DNA of 64,000 bases from Arthrobacter sp. EpRS71 (GTDB lineage: Bacteria; Actinomycetota; Actinomycetes; Actinomycetales; Micrococcaceae), in the NCBI RefSeq assembly GCF_001512285.1, contig NZ_LNUV01000006.1, positions 1,600,361 to 1,664,360 on the forward strand, given 5' to 3'. Every line of letters starts with the position of its first letter. Position 1 is the stretch's first letter. Under the pieces are notes generated by a model. The model searched no databases, was not told the DNA's origin, and was given only the letters and a program-made list of their open reading frames with translations. The position numbers and the translations under genes are program-made. Shown in pieces: positions 52,139-60,588 of this stretch.

Positions 52139-52711
52139 ATGAGCTACCTTTCGAGAGCACCTGACCGGGAAGAGGCCTTTCGGGCATTGTTCGAATCCGC
52201 CTATCCCGACCTTCTTAGGTTCGTTCAACGTCGCACTGACTTGCCGAATGCCGAGGACGTCGTCGCGGAGGCGTTCCTCGTAGCTTGGCGACGGTTTTCG
52301 GAAGTGCCGGAACTCGAAACTGACGCCCGAGCCTGGGTTTTTGGCATTACACGAAACCTCATGCTGAATGCCCGCCGCGGTGAACACAGACGTCAGGCGG
52401 TCGGCGTTCGCCTGGCCGAGACGATGGTGACATATGGCGGCGACGGTTCTCACGCCGATCTGGTCAGCAGCCGCATCGACCTAGGCCGGGCTTGGGCGCT
52501 CCTCTCAGAAGTCCACCAGGAAACTCTGGGACTCGCGATCTTTGAGAATCTTCCCGCGCCTCAGGCAGCACAGGTTGTGGGTATTTCCCCCGTCGCGTTT
52601 CGGCTGCGCCTCACAAGAGCGAGGCGGGCTCTCCGAATACTGCTCCACCACGTCCCCGCGAATGAGTCTGCCGCGCCAGCGACATCTTCCGAGAAGGCCT
52701 CGACACCATGA
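52139..52711 (+). CDS. ECF-type RNA polymerase sigma factor
   Basis: A 190-residue sigma factor with region 2 (FESAYPDLLRFVQRRT, AEDVVAEAFLVAWRRF) and region 4 (LLSEVHQETLGLAIFENLPAPQAAQVVGISPVAFRLRL). The ATG at 52139 (MSYLSRAPDREEAF) is chosen; an earlier in-frame start adds unconserved residues. Its stop overlaps the next ATG (ATGA), tying it to a membrane protein that may be its anti-sigma factor. It is divergent from hipBA. Confidence 0.9.
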   Translation: MSYLSRAPDREEAFRALFESAYPDLLRFVQRRTDLPNAEDVVAEAFLVAWRRFSEVPELETDARAWVFGITRNLMLNARRGEHRRQAVGVRLAETMVTYGGDGSHADLVSSRIDLGRAWALLSEVHQETLGLAIFENLPAPQAAQVVGISPVAFRLRLTRARRALRILLHHVPANESAAPATSSEKASTP

Positions 52712-53517
52712 AAAACAGCCAGAATATCGACACACTTTTGCGGTCCATGGACGCTGCCGATCAGGGTGCGGATCCCGACCGGCACCGTGTACAGGCAGAC
52801 CTGGAAAAGATCCTCAGATCCCACCCAATTGCTGAGGTGCTCGTGGAAAAGAAGACGCCGACGTCGCGTCCGGGCCGAAGGCGTCGAACGCTCGCTTTGG
52901 GTGCCCTCGCCTTGGCTGCAACCCTGGGTCTCCTCGTTGGGCCGGTCCTCTCAGGAGGCGACCCGGCCTTCGCCACGTGGACCGCCGAGCCGGGCGCGCT
53001 GACAGGTTCGGAGCGCGACAACGCTGTGTCCGGCTGCGTCCGGTCCAGCAAAGGTGTTGGTGATGGCATGTTCGCCAGTGATGTGGCTGCAGCGGAAGTA
53101 GCCATTGCTGAGAAGCGCGGTGCGTGGACCACCGTCGTCCTTGCCGGAGCGGATGGATTTGAAGCCACGTGCACCACGGATTCAACAGCGCCTTGGTTCA
53201 AAAGAGGATCCTTCGGTTCAGTCGGCAAGCCCGGCAATGGGCGGAAGCCCGGAGCCCGGGAGATGAGGACCACCCAGCTGGGTACCGGCGTCATCGCAGA
53301 CAATCCGCTCTCCATGGCATCGGGTCAGGTTGGCCCCGAAGTCGTCGCGATGACCTACACCAGTGTGGCCGGCGAAAAGATCACGGCCACGGTCTCGAAA
53401 GGACAGTTCGCCTTTTGGCTTCCGGGAGGGGAACTGACAAACTCCTCAGACGAGGCCGTGCCTGTTGAAGTGACCTACACCGACGACACGACAGAAATTC
53501 GCTATCTCAGCCTCTGA
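52708..53517 (+). CDS. single-pass membrane protein, possible anti-sigma partner
   Basis: I recognise no named domain with confidence. The 269-residue protein has a cytoplasmic N-terminus of about 65 residues, one membrane helix (TLALGALALAATLGLLVGPV, about 69-88) and an extracellular domain with few cysteines (SGCVRSS, ATCTTDS). Layout and coupling to the sigma gene match ECF anti-sigma factors, although no zinc motif (HxxxCxxC) is seen in the cytoplasmic part. Confidence 0.65.
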   Translation: MKNSQNIDTLLRSMDAADQGADPDRHRVQADLEKILRSHPIAEVLVEKKTPTSRPGRRRRTLALGALALAATLGLLVGPVLSGGDPAFATWTAEPGALTGSERDNAVSGCVRSSKGVGDGMFASDVAAAEVAIAEKRGAWTTVVLAGADGFEATCTTDSTAPWFKRGSFGSVGKPGNGRKPGAREMRTTQLGTGVIADNPLSMASGQVGPEVVAMTYTSVAGEKITATVSKGQFAFWLPGGELTNSSDEAVPVEVTYTDDTTEIRYLSL

Positions 53518-53537
53518 TGGAGCTACAAGCAGCGAAA

Positions 53538-54212
53538 CTATCCCCGCAGCGCTCCGAATCCCGTAATCAGCGCCTCAAGTCCCAGCCTGAACGCAACGTC
53601 CGTCGGCCGCTTATGCCGTTCCAGAGCCAGCCGCTCCACAGCAGCCGTGAAGTTGGGGACCTGCTCGGCGAGGCTGCCGGCGTCGAAGATGTCCTCAGGC
53701 GCGGTGACGTCGTAAGCGGCGCCGAACACAAACGCTTCCAGGGCCACGATCGCAGAAATGATGCGGTCCTCCGGGAATCCGGCATCGCGAAAGCCAGCGG
53801 TCACGGATTCGTACATGGCGAGTGTCTTGGGGGCGTTGGCCACCGGCAGCACGGCAATGATGGGTATCAGGGGGGTGTGCTCGGAGAAGACATCCCGGTA
53901 GGACCACGCCCAGCGTCGGACAGCTTCGTCCCATGGCTCGGTGCCGAATGCGGAAACGTCCACCATCGCGGCCAGGTGGTCCATGAGCAGAATGAGCACG
54001 TCATCTTTCGAGGCGACGTGGTTGTACAGGGCGGAAGGCGCCACGCCCAAGGAGCGGGCCAGGGCGGCCATGGTGAGTCCCTCATAACCCTTGCTGCTGA
54101 TCAACTCAAGCGCCGCCGTCGTGATGCCGTCCTGGTCCAGGATCGCCGCAGTCGGCCGGCCGGCGCGGCGGCGTGCGGGGACCGCGGAAGGAGCGGGCGT
54201 TGGTGCGGGCAT
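53538..54212 (-). CDS. TetR-family regulator of the putrescine genes
   Basis: A 224-residue repressor with N-terminal helix-turn-helix (GYEGLTMAALARSLGVAPSALYNHVASKDDV, positions about 44-74) and a C-terminal ligand-binding domain (about 90-215). The ATG at 54212 follows AAAGG; a longer frame adds 11 residues. Divergent from the putrescine oxidase gene with an inverted repeat between them, so it probably represses that operon and responds to a polyamine. The ligand is inferred from context. Confidence 0.88.
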   Translation of the reverse strand: MPAPTPAPSAVPARRRAGRPTAAILDQDGITTAALELISSKGYEGLTMAALARSLGVAPSALYNHVASKDDVLILLMDHLAAMVDVSAFGTEPWDEAVRRWAWSYRDVFSEHTPLIPIIAVLPVANAPKTLAMYESVTAGFRDAGFPEDRIISAIVALEAFVFGAAYDVTAPEDIFDAGSLAEQVPNFTAAVERLALERHKRPTDVAFRLGLEALITGFGALRG

Positions 54213-54294
54213 CGGAGGCCTTTCTGCTGCCTGTGTCCCCAGCATTATTCCATCGGGCCTTCACAGCCGCCGACTCCGACGCTACTATGGTTAT

Positions 54295-54313
54295 AAATGA
54301 ACGCCATTCATTT
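54295..54313. promoter_or_regulatory. probable TetR operator upstream of the putrescine oxidase gene
   Basis: AAATGAA and TTCATTT form perfect 7-base arms separated by CGCCA. The site lies 38 bases before the oxidase start and 82 bases before the tetR start on the other strand, well placed to repress both. Confidence 0.7.
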
Positions 54314-54351
54314 ACTGGTCAGCCATCGAGGACGGCCACGGAGAGGACATC

Positions 54352-55725
54352 ATGCAGAATCTTGATCGCGACGTTGTGATCGTCGGTGCCGGGCCGTCAG
54401 GGCTGACGGCGGCACGCGAACTGAAGAAGGCCGGACTCAGCGTTGCCGTGCTCGAAGCACGCGACCGCGTGGGTGGCCGCACCTGGACCGACACCATCGA
54501 CGGCGCCATGCTGGAGATCGGCGGCCAGTGGGTTTCCCCGGACCAGACGGTCCTCATGGAGCTGCTGGACGAGCTCGGGCTGAAAATGTACTCGCGCTAC
54601 CGCGACGGCGAGTCCGTCTACATCGGTGCCGACGGCACCCGCACCCAGTACACCGGTGACACGTTCCCGGTGAACGAAACCACCAAGGCCGAGATGGACA
54701 AGCTCGTAGCCATCCTGGACGGCCTTGCTGCCGAAATTGGCCCCACCGAGCCTTGGGCCCACCCCAAAGCACGCGAGCTGGACACCATCTCCTTCCACCA
54801 CTGGCTCCGCCAGAACTCCAGCGACGAGGAAGCCTGCAACAACATCGGCCTCTTCATCGCCGGTGGCATGCTGACCAAGCCCGCCCACGCGTTCTCCGCA
54901 CTGCAGGCAGTCCTCATGGCCGCCTCGGCAGGTTCCTTCAGCCACCTCACGGATGAGGACTTCATCCTGGACAAGCGGGTCATCGGCGGTATGCAGCAGG
55001 TTTCGCTGCTGCAGGCAGCAGAGCTGGGTGACGACGTCGTACTTAACAGCCCGGTCCGCACCATCAAGTGGGACGAGGGCAACGTGACTGTCGTGTCCGA
55101 GCAGGCAACGGTCAACGCCCGCTTCGTGATCATGGCCGTGCCGCCCAACCTGTACTCCCGCGTCTCGTTCGAGCCCCCGCTCCCGCGCCGCCAGCACCAG
55201 ATGCACCAGCACCAGTCGCTGGGCCTGGTCATCAAGGTGCACGCCGTGTACGACACCCCGTTCTGGCGCGAAGAAGGACTCTCCGGCACGGGCTTCAGCG
55301 CCGGTGCACTGGTCCAGGAGGTCTACGACAACACCAACCACGGCGACACCCGCGGCACCTTGGTGGGCTTCGTGTCCGACGAAAAGGCTGACGCCGTGTT
55401 CGAACTCAGCGCCGAAGACCGCAAGAAGGCCATCCTCGAGTCCATCGCCAGCTTCCTGGGCGATAAGGCACTCACGCCCGAGGTCTACTACGAGTCCGAC
55501 TGGGGCTCCGAAGAATGGACCCGCGGCGCGTACGCCTCCAGCTACGACCTCGGCGGCCTGCACCGCTACGGCAAGGACCAGCACGCCAACGTGGGCCCGA
55601 TCTACTGGTCCTCGTCCGACCTCGCAGCCGAAGGCTACCAGCACGTGGATGGCGCGGTCCGCATGGGCCAGGCAACCGCCGCCCGCATTGTTGAAGCCAA
55701 CAAGCTGGCCACGGTAGCCGTCTAA
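54352..55725 (+). CDS. puo: putrescine oxidase (flavin monoamine oxidase family)
   Basis: Oxidises putrescine to 4-aminobutanal with release of ammonia and hydrogen peroxide. The FAD-binding motif VIVGAGPSGLTAARELKKAG is at the N-terminus, followed by VLEARDRVGGRTWTDT. The regions LEIGGQWVSPDQT, NIGLFIAGGMLTKPAHAFSA and YQHVDGAVRMGQATAA match what I recall of the Rhodococcus/Kocuria putrescine oxidase over the whole length (457 residues). First gene of an operon with a Usp and an APC permease. Confidence 0.94.
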   Translation: MQNLDRDVVIVGAGPSGLTAARELKKAGLSVAVLEARDRVGGRTWTDTIDGAMLEIGGQWVSPDQTVLMELLDELGLKMYSRYRDGESVYIGADGTRTQYTGDTFPVNETTKAEMDKLVAILDGLAAEIGPTEPWAHPKARELDTISFHHWLRQNSSDEEACNNIGLFIAGGMLTKPAHAFSALQAVLMAASAGSFSHLTDEDFILDKRVIGGMQQVSLLQAAELGDDVVLNSPVRTIKWDEGNVTVVSEQATVNARFVIMAVPPNLYSRVSFEPPLPRRQHQMHQHQSLGLVIKVHAVYDTPFWREEGLSGTGFSAGALVQEVYDNTNHGDTRGTLVGFVSDEKADAVFELSAEDRKKAILESIASFLGDKALTPEVYYESDWGSEEWTRGAYASSYDLGGLHRYGKDQHANVGPIYWSSSDLAAEGYQHVDGAVRMGQATAARIVEANKLATVAV

Positions 55726-55742
55726 CCGCTGTCACAACCAAA

Positions 55743-55780
55743 CCGGCAGGCCCGGGGAGCGCCATTCCCCGGCCTGCCGG
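55743..55780 (+). terminator. strong hairpin after puo
   Basis: CCGGCAGGCC-GGGGA pairs with TCCCC-GGCCTGCCGG to form a stem of about 15 pairs. No T run follows, so it may only partly stop transcription before the Usp gene or may set mRNA stability. Confidence 0.6.
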
Positions 55781-55810
55781 CTCCACTGTTTAAGCACTGA
55801 AAGGACCACC

Positions 55811-56677
55811 ATGCGCTACGTAGTGGGGTACACCGCCAACGCGAGGGGGCACGACGCCGTTCACCTCGCCGTCGCGCTGGCCCGGAACCACGATGTCAGC
55901 CTGGACCTGGTCCTGGTGATCCCGGAGGATTCCCCCTTCAACGCCGTCTATCCGCCGGAGGCCGGCTACAACGACATCCTTAACCAGCAAGCCCAGCGTT
56001 GGTTGGATGAAGGCCTCGACCTGGTTCCGGAGGACGTCCCCGCCCGCGCGCACATCCGCCGCGGCGACTCAGAGGCTCAAACCCTGATCGATGCCGCCGT
56101 GGAATTCGACGCCGCGGCACTGGTCATCGGGGCCACCAACAGCGGTCTGTTCAAGCGGTTCACCATCGGGTCCGTGGCGAGTTCACTGCTCCACTCCTCG
56201 CCCGTTCCGGTCGCTTTGGCGCCGCACGGCTACCACCGGATGGAGCCGATCACGCGATTGAGCTGCGGATTCGGGACGCGCCCGGGCGCTGATGAACTCC
56301 TCGACGTCGCTGTTGAGTCCGCGCGGGATCGAGGCCTTCCGCTGCGGCTCGTCTCCCTGTTGGCGCTCGACGGCGGTGACTCGCCTCAGCTGCTCGACGC
56401 GGCCTGGATGCATGCCGCTGACCGGATTGCCGCCGTCGACGGTTCCCCGGCAGGTTCGCAGCTGCCCGAGCCGGAGATCGTGGTCGCCCAAGGCCGCACC
56501 ATCGAGGAAGCCGTTGACCGACTCGACTGGGAAGACGGCGAAATCCTGCTGATCGGCTCCAGCCGCCTGGCCCAGCACCGGGCCACTTTCCTGGGCAGCA
56601 CCGCTAACCGGATCCTGCGCGCCCTCCCCGTTCCCATGATCGTGGTCCCCCGCGATTACACGCGCCACAGCGCCTAG
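55811..56677 (+). CDS. universal stress protein with tandem Usp domains
   Basis: A 288-residue protein with two Usp domains (about 1-140 and 148-285). The nucleotide-binding type glycines are seen in LVIGATNSGLFKRFTIGSVA (first domain) and LLIGSSRLAQHRATFLGSTA (second). ATG follows GAAAGGA. It sits between puo and the permease on the same strand, 85 bases after puo, so it probably responds to polyamine use or the peroxide produced. The direct role is unknown. Confidence 0.9.
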   Translation: MRYVVGYTANARGHDAVHLAVALARNHDVSLDLVLVIPEDSPFNAVYPPEAGYNDILNQQAQRWLDEGLDLVPEDVPARAHIRRGDSEAQTLIDAAVEFDAAALVIGATNSGLFKRFTIGSVASSLLHSSPVPVALAPHGYHRMEPITRLSCGFGTRPGADELLDVAVESARDRGLPLRLVSLLALDGGDSPQLLDAAWMHAADRIAAVDGSPAGSQLPEPEIVVAQGRTIEEAVDRLDWEDGEILLIGSSRLAQHRATFLGSTANRILRALPVPMIVVPRDYTRHSA

Positions 56678-56700
56678 CAACCGCCTGAAAGGCAAAACCC

Positions 56701-58203
56701 ATGTCAACTGCACCAAAGACGGTCCAGTCGAAAGAGACGTCCCTGAGTGAAAAGGGACTGAAAGCCGGATCGGTGGGCCTGATCGGCGCCGTCGTGATCG
56801 GCGTTTCCTGCATCGCTCCCGCCTACACGCTCACCGCGGCCCTGGGCCCCACCGTGTCCGAGGTGGGCGTGCACCTCCCCGCCATCTTCCTGGTGGGCTT
56901 CATTCCCATGCTGCTGGTTGCGCTCGGCTACCGCGAACTGAACAACGCAATGCCCGACGCCGGAACCTCCTTCACGTGGGCCACTCGCGCCTTCGGTCCG
57001 TGGATCGGTTGGATGGGTGGCTGGGGGCTGATCGCGGCCACCATCATTGTGCTATCCAACCTTGCCGCGGTGGCCGTGGACTTCTTCTACCTTATGCTGG
57101 CGCAGATTTTCAGTAACCCGGCCCTGGGGGAGCTCAGCAAGATCCTGCCCTTGAACATCGCCACCACGCTGGTGTTCATCGCGTTGGCGTGCTGGATTTC
57201 CTACCGCGGCATGGAGACCACCAAGGGCGTGCAGTACGTGCTGGTGGCCTTCCAGTTGCTGGTGTTGGGCTGGTTCGCGGTCTCCGCATTCGCGCATGTT
57301 GCCAATGGCACGGCCTTCGACGCCACCGCCATTTCGCCCGACTGGTTCAACCCTTTCGCCGTGGATTCCTTCTCCTCGTTTGCTGCCGGCGTATCGCTCT
57401 CAATCTTCATTTACTGGGGCTGGGACGTCACGCTGACCATGAACGAGGAAACCAAGAACCCGGAGAAGACCCCGGGCCGTGCCGCCACCATCACCGTGCT
57501 GGTCATCGTGATCATCTACATGACCGTTGCCCTGGCTACCTTGTCCTTCGCGGGCGTTGGTGAGACCGGTTTGGGTGCCGGTAACCCCGAGAACCAGTCC
57601 AGTATCTTCGCAGTCCTTGCCGGCCCGGTGATGGGTCCGTTCGCGATCCTCATGTCACTGGCCATCCTGAGCAGCTCCGCGGCGTCCCTGCAGTCCACGT
57701 TCGTTTCACCGGCCCGCACCATGCTGGCCATGGGCCACTACCGCGCCATCTCGCCCAAGTTCGGCAAGATCAGCCCCACCTACAAGTCGCCCAGCTTCGC
57801 GACCATCGCCGCTGCGATCGCGGCTGCTGGCTTTTACGTGATTACCCGGACGGTGTCCGAGAACGCGCTGTGGGACACCATCACCGCGTTGGGCATGATG
57901 ATCTGCTTCTATTACGGAATCACTGCCCTGGCTTGCGTCTGGTTCTTCCGGGCATCGGCGTTCAGCAGTGTCCGGGCGTTCTTCTTCAAGTTCCTCGCCC
58001 CGTTGCTGGGTGGCGTGATCCTGTTGGTGATGTTCGTCAAGACGGCCATGGACTCCATGGATCCTGAATACGGCTCGGGCTCATCCGTGGGCGGTGTGGG
58101 CCTGGTGTTCGTGCTGGGCATGGGCGTGATCTTGCTCGGTGTGGTGGTGATGCTGTTGATGTACCGCCTGCGTCCCGAGTTCTTCAGGGGCAAGGTTCTG
58201 TAG
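56701..58203 (+). CDS. APC-superfamily amino acid/polyamine permease
   Basis: A 500-residue inner-membrane transporter with twelve hydrophobic segments. The first carries GLIGAVVIGVSCIAPAYTL; PDAGTSFTWATRAFGPWIGWMGGW near 85 and EETKNPEKTPGRA near 245 are typical of amino acid-polyamine-organocation permeases. It starts 23 bases after the Usp gene. Linkage with puo makes putrescine uptake the likely job. Confidence 0.9.
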   Translation: MSTAPKTVQSKETSLSEKGLKAGSVGLIGAVVIGVSCIAPAYTLTAALGPTVSEVGVHLPAIFLVGFIPMLLVALGYRELNNAMPDAGTSFTWATRAFGPWIGWMGGWGLIAATIIVLSNLAAVAVDFFYLMLAQIFSNPALGELSKILPLNIATTLVFIALACWISYRGMETTKGVQYVLVAFQLLVLGWFAVSAFAHVANGTAFDATAISPDWFNPFAVDSFSSFAAGVSLSIFIYWGWDVTLTMNEETKNPEKTPGRAATITVLVIVIIYMTVALATLSFAGVGETGLGAGNPENQSSIFAVLAGPVMGPFAILMSLAILSSSAASLQSTFVSPARTMLAMGHYRAISPKFGKISPTYKSPSFATIAAAIAAAGFYVITRTVSENALWDTITALGMMICFYYGITALACVWFFRASAFSSVRAFFFKFLAPLLGGVILLVMFVKTAMDSMDPEYGSGSSVGGVGLVFVLGMGVILLGVVVMLLMYRLRPEFFRGKVL

Positions 58204-58205
58204 AT

Positions 58206-58760
58206 TCATCTCGGCGCGGGGGCGGGGACTCCCGCCGCCTGCTCGGCCGCGGCGAGGGCTTCGGCAAGACGCTCGACGGCGGCACGGTAGTCGGTCCCGG
58301 CTGTCACCTTGCAATACTCGGCCTCCCGCATGGCCCGCGTTAGCGCCGCCGTCTCAGCAGTCCTGACGTCCGTCATGGCCGGAAAATCGATGGTCCGCGC
58401 AGGATCGAGCTCGTACTGGCGCCACTGCTCCAGAATGCTGGTGTGGCGTGCGGCGTCATCCGGGAAACCAGCACGACGGCGGGGCTCAGCTGCGTGGATC
58501 CGTTCCACTTTGCGGATGGTCACCAAGGTGCCTGCTGCCGTGGCCATGCCAACGAAAACCATGATGAGCCCGGCCGGAGACCATTGCACGGCAGGGACGA
58601 GGATGGCGGGTGCAATGACCACGAGACCCCCAAAAACGTCCCAGAAGAGGCCGTCAGGCTCCGGGCCGCGGCCGTGGGTGAGTTTCTTGTGCAGGACATA
58701 GGTAGTTGCTGCGGTTGCGAGAACCAGAGCTACACCCCACAGGAGCATCATGGCGGGCAT
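58206..58760 (-). CDS. membrane protein of unknown function
   Basis: I do not recognise a family. The 184-residue frame starts at an ATG placed 6 bases after GGAGGTGG; an upstream in-frame start has no ribosome site. Membrane helices lie at about 2-22 (AMMLLWGVALVLATAATTYV), 40-60 and 65-85. The C-terminal half is soluble, helical, with many Arg and Glu residues, and ends Ala/Pro-rich. It overlaps nothing and abuts the permease stop, with no terminator in between. Confidence 0.7.
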   Translation of the reverse strand: MPAMMLLWGVALVLATAATTYVLHKKLTHGRGPEPDGLFWDVFGGLVVIAPAILVPAVQWSPAGLIMVFVGMATAAGTLVTIRKVERIHAAEPRRRAGFPDDAARHTSILEQWRQYELDPARTIDFPAMTDVRTAETAALTRAMREAEYCKVTAGTDYRAAVERLAEALAAAEQAAGVPAPAPR

Positions 58761-58834
58761 CGGACCACCTCCAGGCGAATTCGCTGCTTTGAACCCAGTA
58801 TGCGCCAGTGACTGCGTGGGCGACACCTTCCGCG

Positions 58835-58870
58835 GGACAATTCACCACCGCACGCGCCGGTGAATTGTCC
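58835..58870. promoter_or_regulatory. 12-bp inverted repeat in a divergent promoter region
   Basis: GGACAATTCACC (58835-58846) and GGTGAATTGTCC (58859-58870) are perfect inverted copies separated by 12 bases. They lie between the membrane-protein gene and the divergent VOC gene, so an operator for both is plausible; a hairpin with a role in RNA is another reading. Confidence 0.6.
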
Positions 58871-58927
58871 GGATGAGGGTGAATGCTGCCCGGGACTCTG
58901 TCCGACCCTGGGCGTAGCCTAGGCACC

Positions 58928-59311
58928 ATGAGACTGAAAATGTGCAGCATCCACGTCAAGGACCCCGCAGCAGCCCATGTTTTCTACACTGAGACGCTGG
59001 GCTTCGAGACCTTGATGGCCATGCCCGAGTACAACTTGTTCATCATCAAGGATCCCGGCGCGGAGAACAGCACGTCGCCAGGGCTTCTGCTGGAGCCCAG
59101 CGACAACCCCATCGCGTCCAACTACATGAATGCCCTGCATGAGTCCGGCCTGGCTGCCATTACCTTCGGGGTGCCCGATGTCCAGGCCGAGTATGAGCGT
59201 CTGCTCGCCGCCGGTGTGAAGTTCCAGGGCGAACCCTCCGAGGATCCCTCAGGGGTCAGCGCAGTGTTCGACGACGGCTGCGGCAACTTCATCCAACTGC
59301 ACCAGGACTGA
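58928..59311 (+). CDS. VOC-family (glyoxalase-like) protein
   Basis: A 127-residue single-unit vicinal oxygen chelate protein beginning MRLKMCSIHVKDPAAAHVFY, followed by LGFETLMAMPEYNL and FDDGCGNFIQLHQ near the end. Metal-site residues cannot be assigned with certainty. The ATG at 58928 is chosen over an upstream in-frame start that adds unconserved residues. Family members bind or modify small molecules; no specific substrate is suggested. Confidence 0.85.
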   Translation: MRLKMCSIHVKDPAAAHVFYTETLGFETLMAMPEYNLFIIKDPGAENSTSPGLLLEPSDNPIASNYMNALHESGLAAITFGVPDVQAEYERLLAAGVKFQGEPSEDPSGVSAVFDDGCGNFIQLHQD

Positions 59312-59338
59312 GCTCCGAACAACTGAGCCTTAAACAGT

Positions 59339-59368
59339 TGTGGCCGGGATCCGTTGATTCCGGCCACA
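59339..59368. terminator. bidirectional terminator between convergent genes
   Basis: TGTGGCCGG (59339-59347) pairs with CCGGCCACA (59360-59368) with a 12-base loop that can pair further. It separates the VOC and DUF5997 stop codons. Confidence 0.75.
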
Positions 59369-59379
59369 GCACGTAAAAC

Positions 59380-59829
59380 CTACGCGTGATCGCGCTTGGA
59401 GGTCTTCGGAGCGTCGCGCTTTGCGGCTGCGTTGTCCCGGGCTTCCTTGGTGGCGGCCTTCTTTGCGGCTTCATCCTTGACGCGCTGCGCTTCGGAGCGG
59501 ACAGCCGCGTGCGTGGCGCGCTCGGTGACCAGCCACTGCGGCGGAGCCTGCAGCAGCTCGGTGATTTCCGCCGTCGTGAGTGCATCCTCAACGCCGCCGC
59601 GGGCGAGGCCGCTGATGGAGATGTTGAGCTTGTGCGCGACTACCGGGCGCGGGTGCGGGCCGTTGCGGCGCAGTTCGGCGAGCCACTCCGGCGGGTTGGC
59701 CTGAAGTTCGGCGAATTCCTCGCGGGAGATGGACGAATCCTGGAACTCCTGGGGTGTCGCGGGCAGGTAGATGCCGAGTTTCTTGGCAACTGTTGCCGGC
59801 TTCATGGACTGGGAGTTCGAGGACGTCAT
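59380..59829 (-). CDS. DUF5997 family protein
   Basis: A 149-residue actinobacterial protein with MKPATVAKKLGIYLPATPQE near the start, then EFAELQANPPEWLAELRRNG and a repeat-like TEITELLQAPPQWL-type segment further on. The tail is rich in Lys, Ala and Arg. I recall this as DUF5997; no function is known to me. The gene is divergent, 33 bases apart, from the substrate-binding-domain protein next door, a pairing I believe recurs in actinobacteria. Confidence 0.82.
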   Translation of the reverse strand: MTSSNSQSMKPATVAKKLGIYLPATPQEFQDSSISREEFAELQANPPEWLAELRRNGPHPRPVVAHKLNISISGLARGGVEDALTTAEITELLQAPPQWLVTERATHAAVRSEAQRVKDEAAKKAATKEARDNAAAKRDAPKTSKRDHA

Positions 59830-59862
59830 GCTTCAAGGGTATCTGGCCGGTACTGTGAGTGT

Positions 59863-60588
59863 GTGCCAGACGCTGAAGAATCCGCCGAAACAACCGAACC
59901 CCTAGCCGGTCTCCGCTTCGCCTATGTTGCGGGTGTGACGCCTGGAAAATGGATCCGGCGTTGGGAAGAGCGGATGCCCAACTTCCCGTTGCACTCGTTC
60001 ATGTCCGACGACGCCGCTCAAGTTTCGGTGTTGCGTGACGGTTTGGCGGACCTCAGCTTTGTTCGGTTGCCCGTGGACCGCGAAGGCCTGAACGTCATCC
60101 CCCTGTATGAAGAGCAGCCCGTTGTGGTTGCTCCCAAGGGGCACGAGATTTCGGTGTTCGAGGAGGTCGCGCTGGACGACCTCGCCGAGGAGAACTTCCT
60201 CGACATCGACGACATGGGTGGGCCGGACATGGCCCTCCAAGTGGTGGCATCCGGTGCCGGGCTGGCGATCCTGCCCATGTCCGTGGCGCGACACCTGAAT
60301 GCCAAAGACACGGTTATGCGGCGACTGACCGGGGCTCCCACCACGCAGATCGGCTTGGCGTGGCTTGTTGGAACCGATAGCCCCGTGATCGAGGAGTTCA
60401 TTGGGATCGTGCGTGGGCGGACAGCTCAGAGTTCACGCCAGCCCTCAGCCCAGCAGGAAAAGCCCAAGAAGGTGCCCAAGCCGGATCGTCGCGGCGGCGG
60501 CCCCAAGAAGCCCGCGGTCGCGCAGCGCTACGCCCCCAATCCGGACAAGGGCCGCGGCAAGGGTTCACGCAAAAAGGGCAAGCGCTGA
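59863..60588 (+). CDS. LysR-type substrate-binding domain protein without DNA-binding domain
   Basis: Residues about 14-180 form a periplasmic-binding-like domain as in LysR regulators (LRFAYVAGVTPGKWIRRWEE, SVLRDGLADLSFVRLP, VVASGAGLAILPMSVARHL). No helix-turn-helix precedes it. The last 60 residues are basic and low in complexity, ending GKGSRKKGKR, so nucleic-acid contact is possible through the tail. The GTG at 59863 gives 241 residues. It runs straight into the convergent GntR gene with no spacer. Confidence 0.82.
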   Translation: MPDAEESAETTEPLAGLRFAYVAGVTPGKWIRRWEERMPNFPLHSFMSDDAAQVSVLRDGLADLSFVRLPVDREGLNVIPLYEEQPVVVAPKGHEISVFEEVALDDLAEENFLDIDDMGGPDMALQVVASGAGLAILPMSVARHLNAKDTVMRRLTGAPTTQIGLAWLVGTDSPVIEEFIGIVRGRTAQSSRQPSAQQEKPKKVPKPDRRGGGPKKPAVAQRYAPNPDKGRGKGSRKKGKR

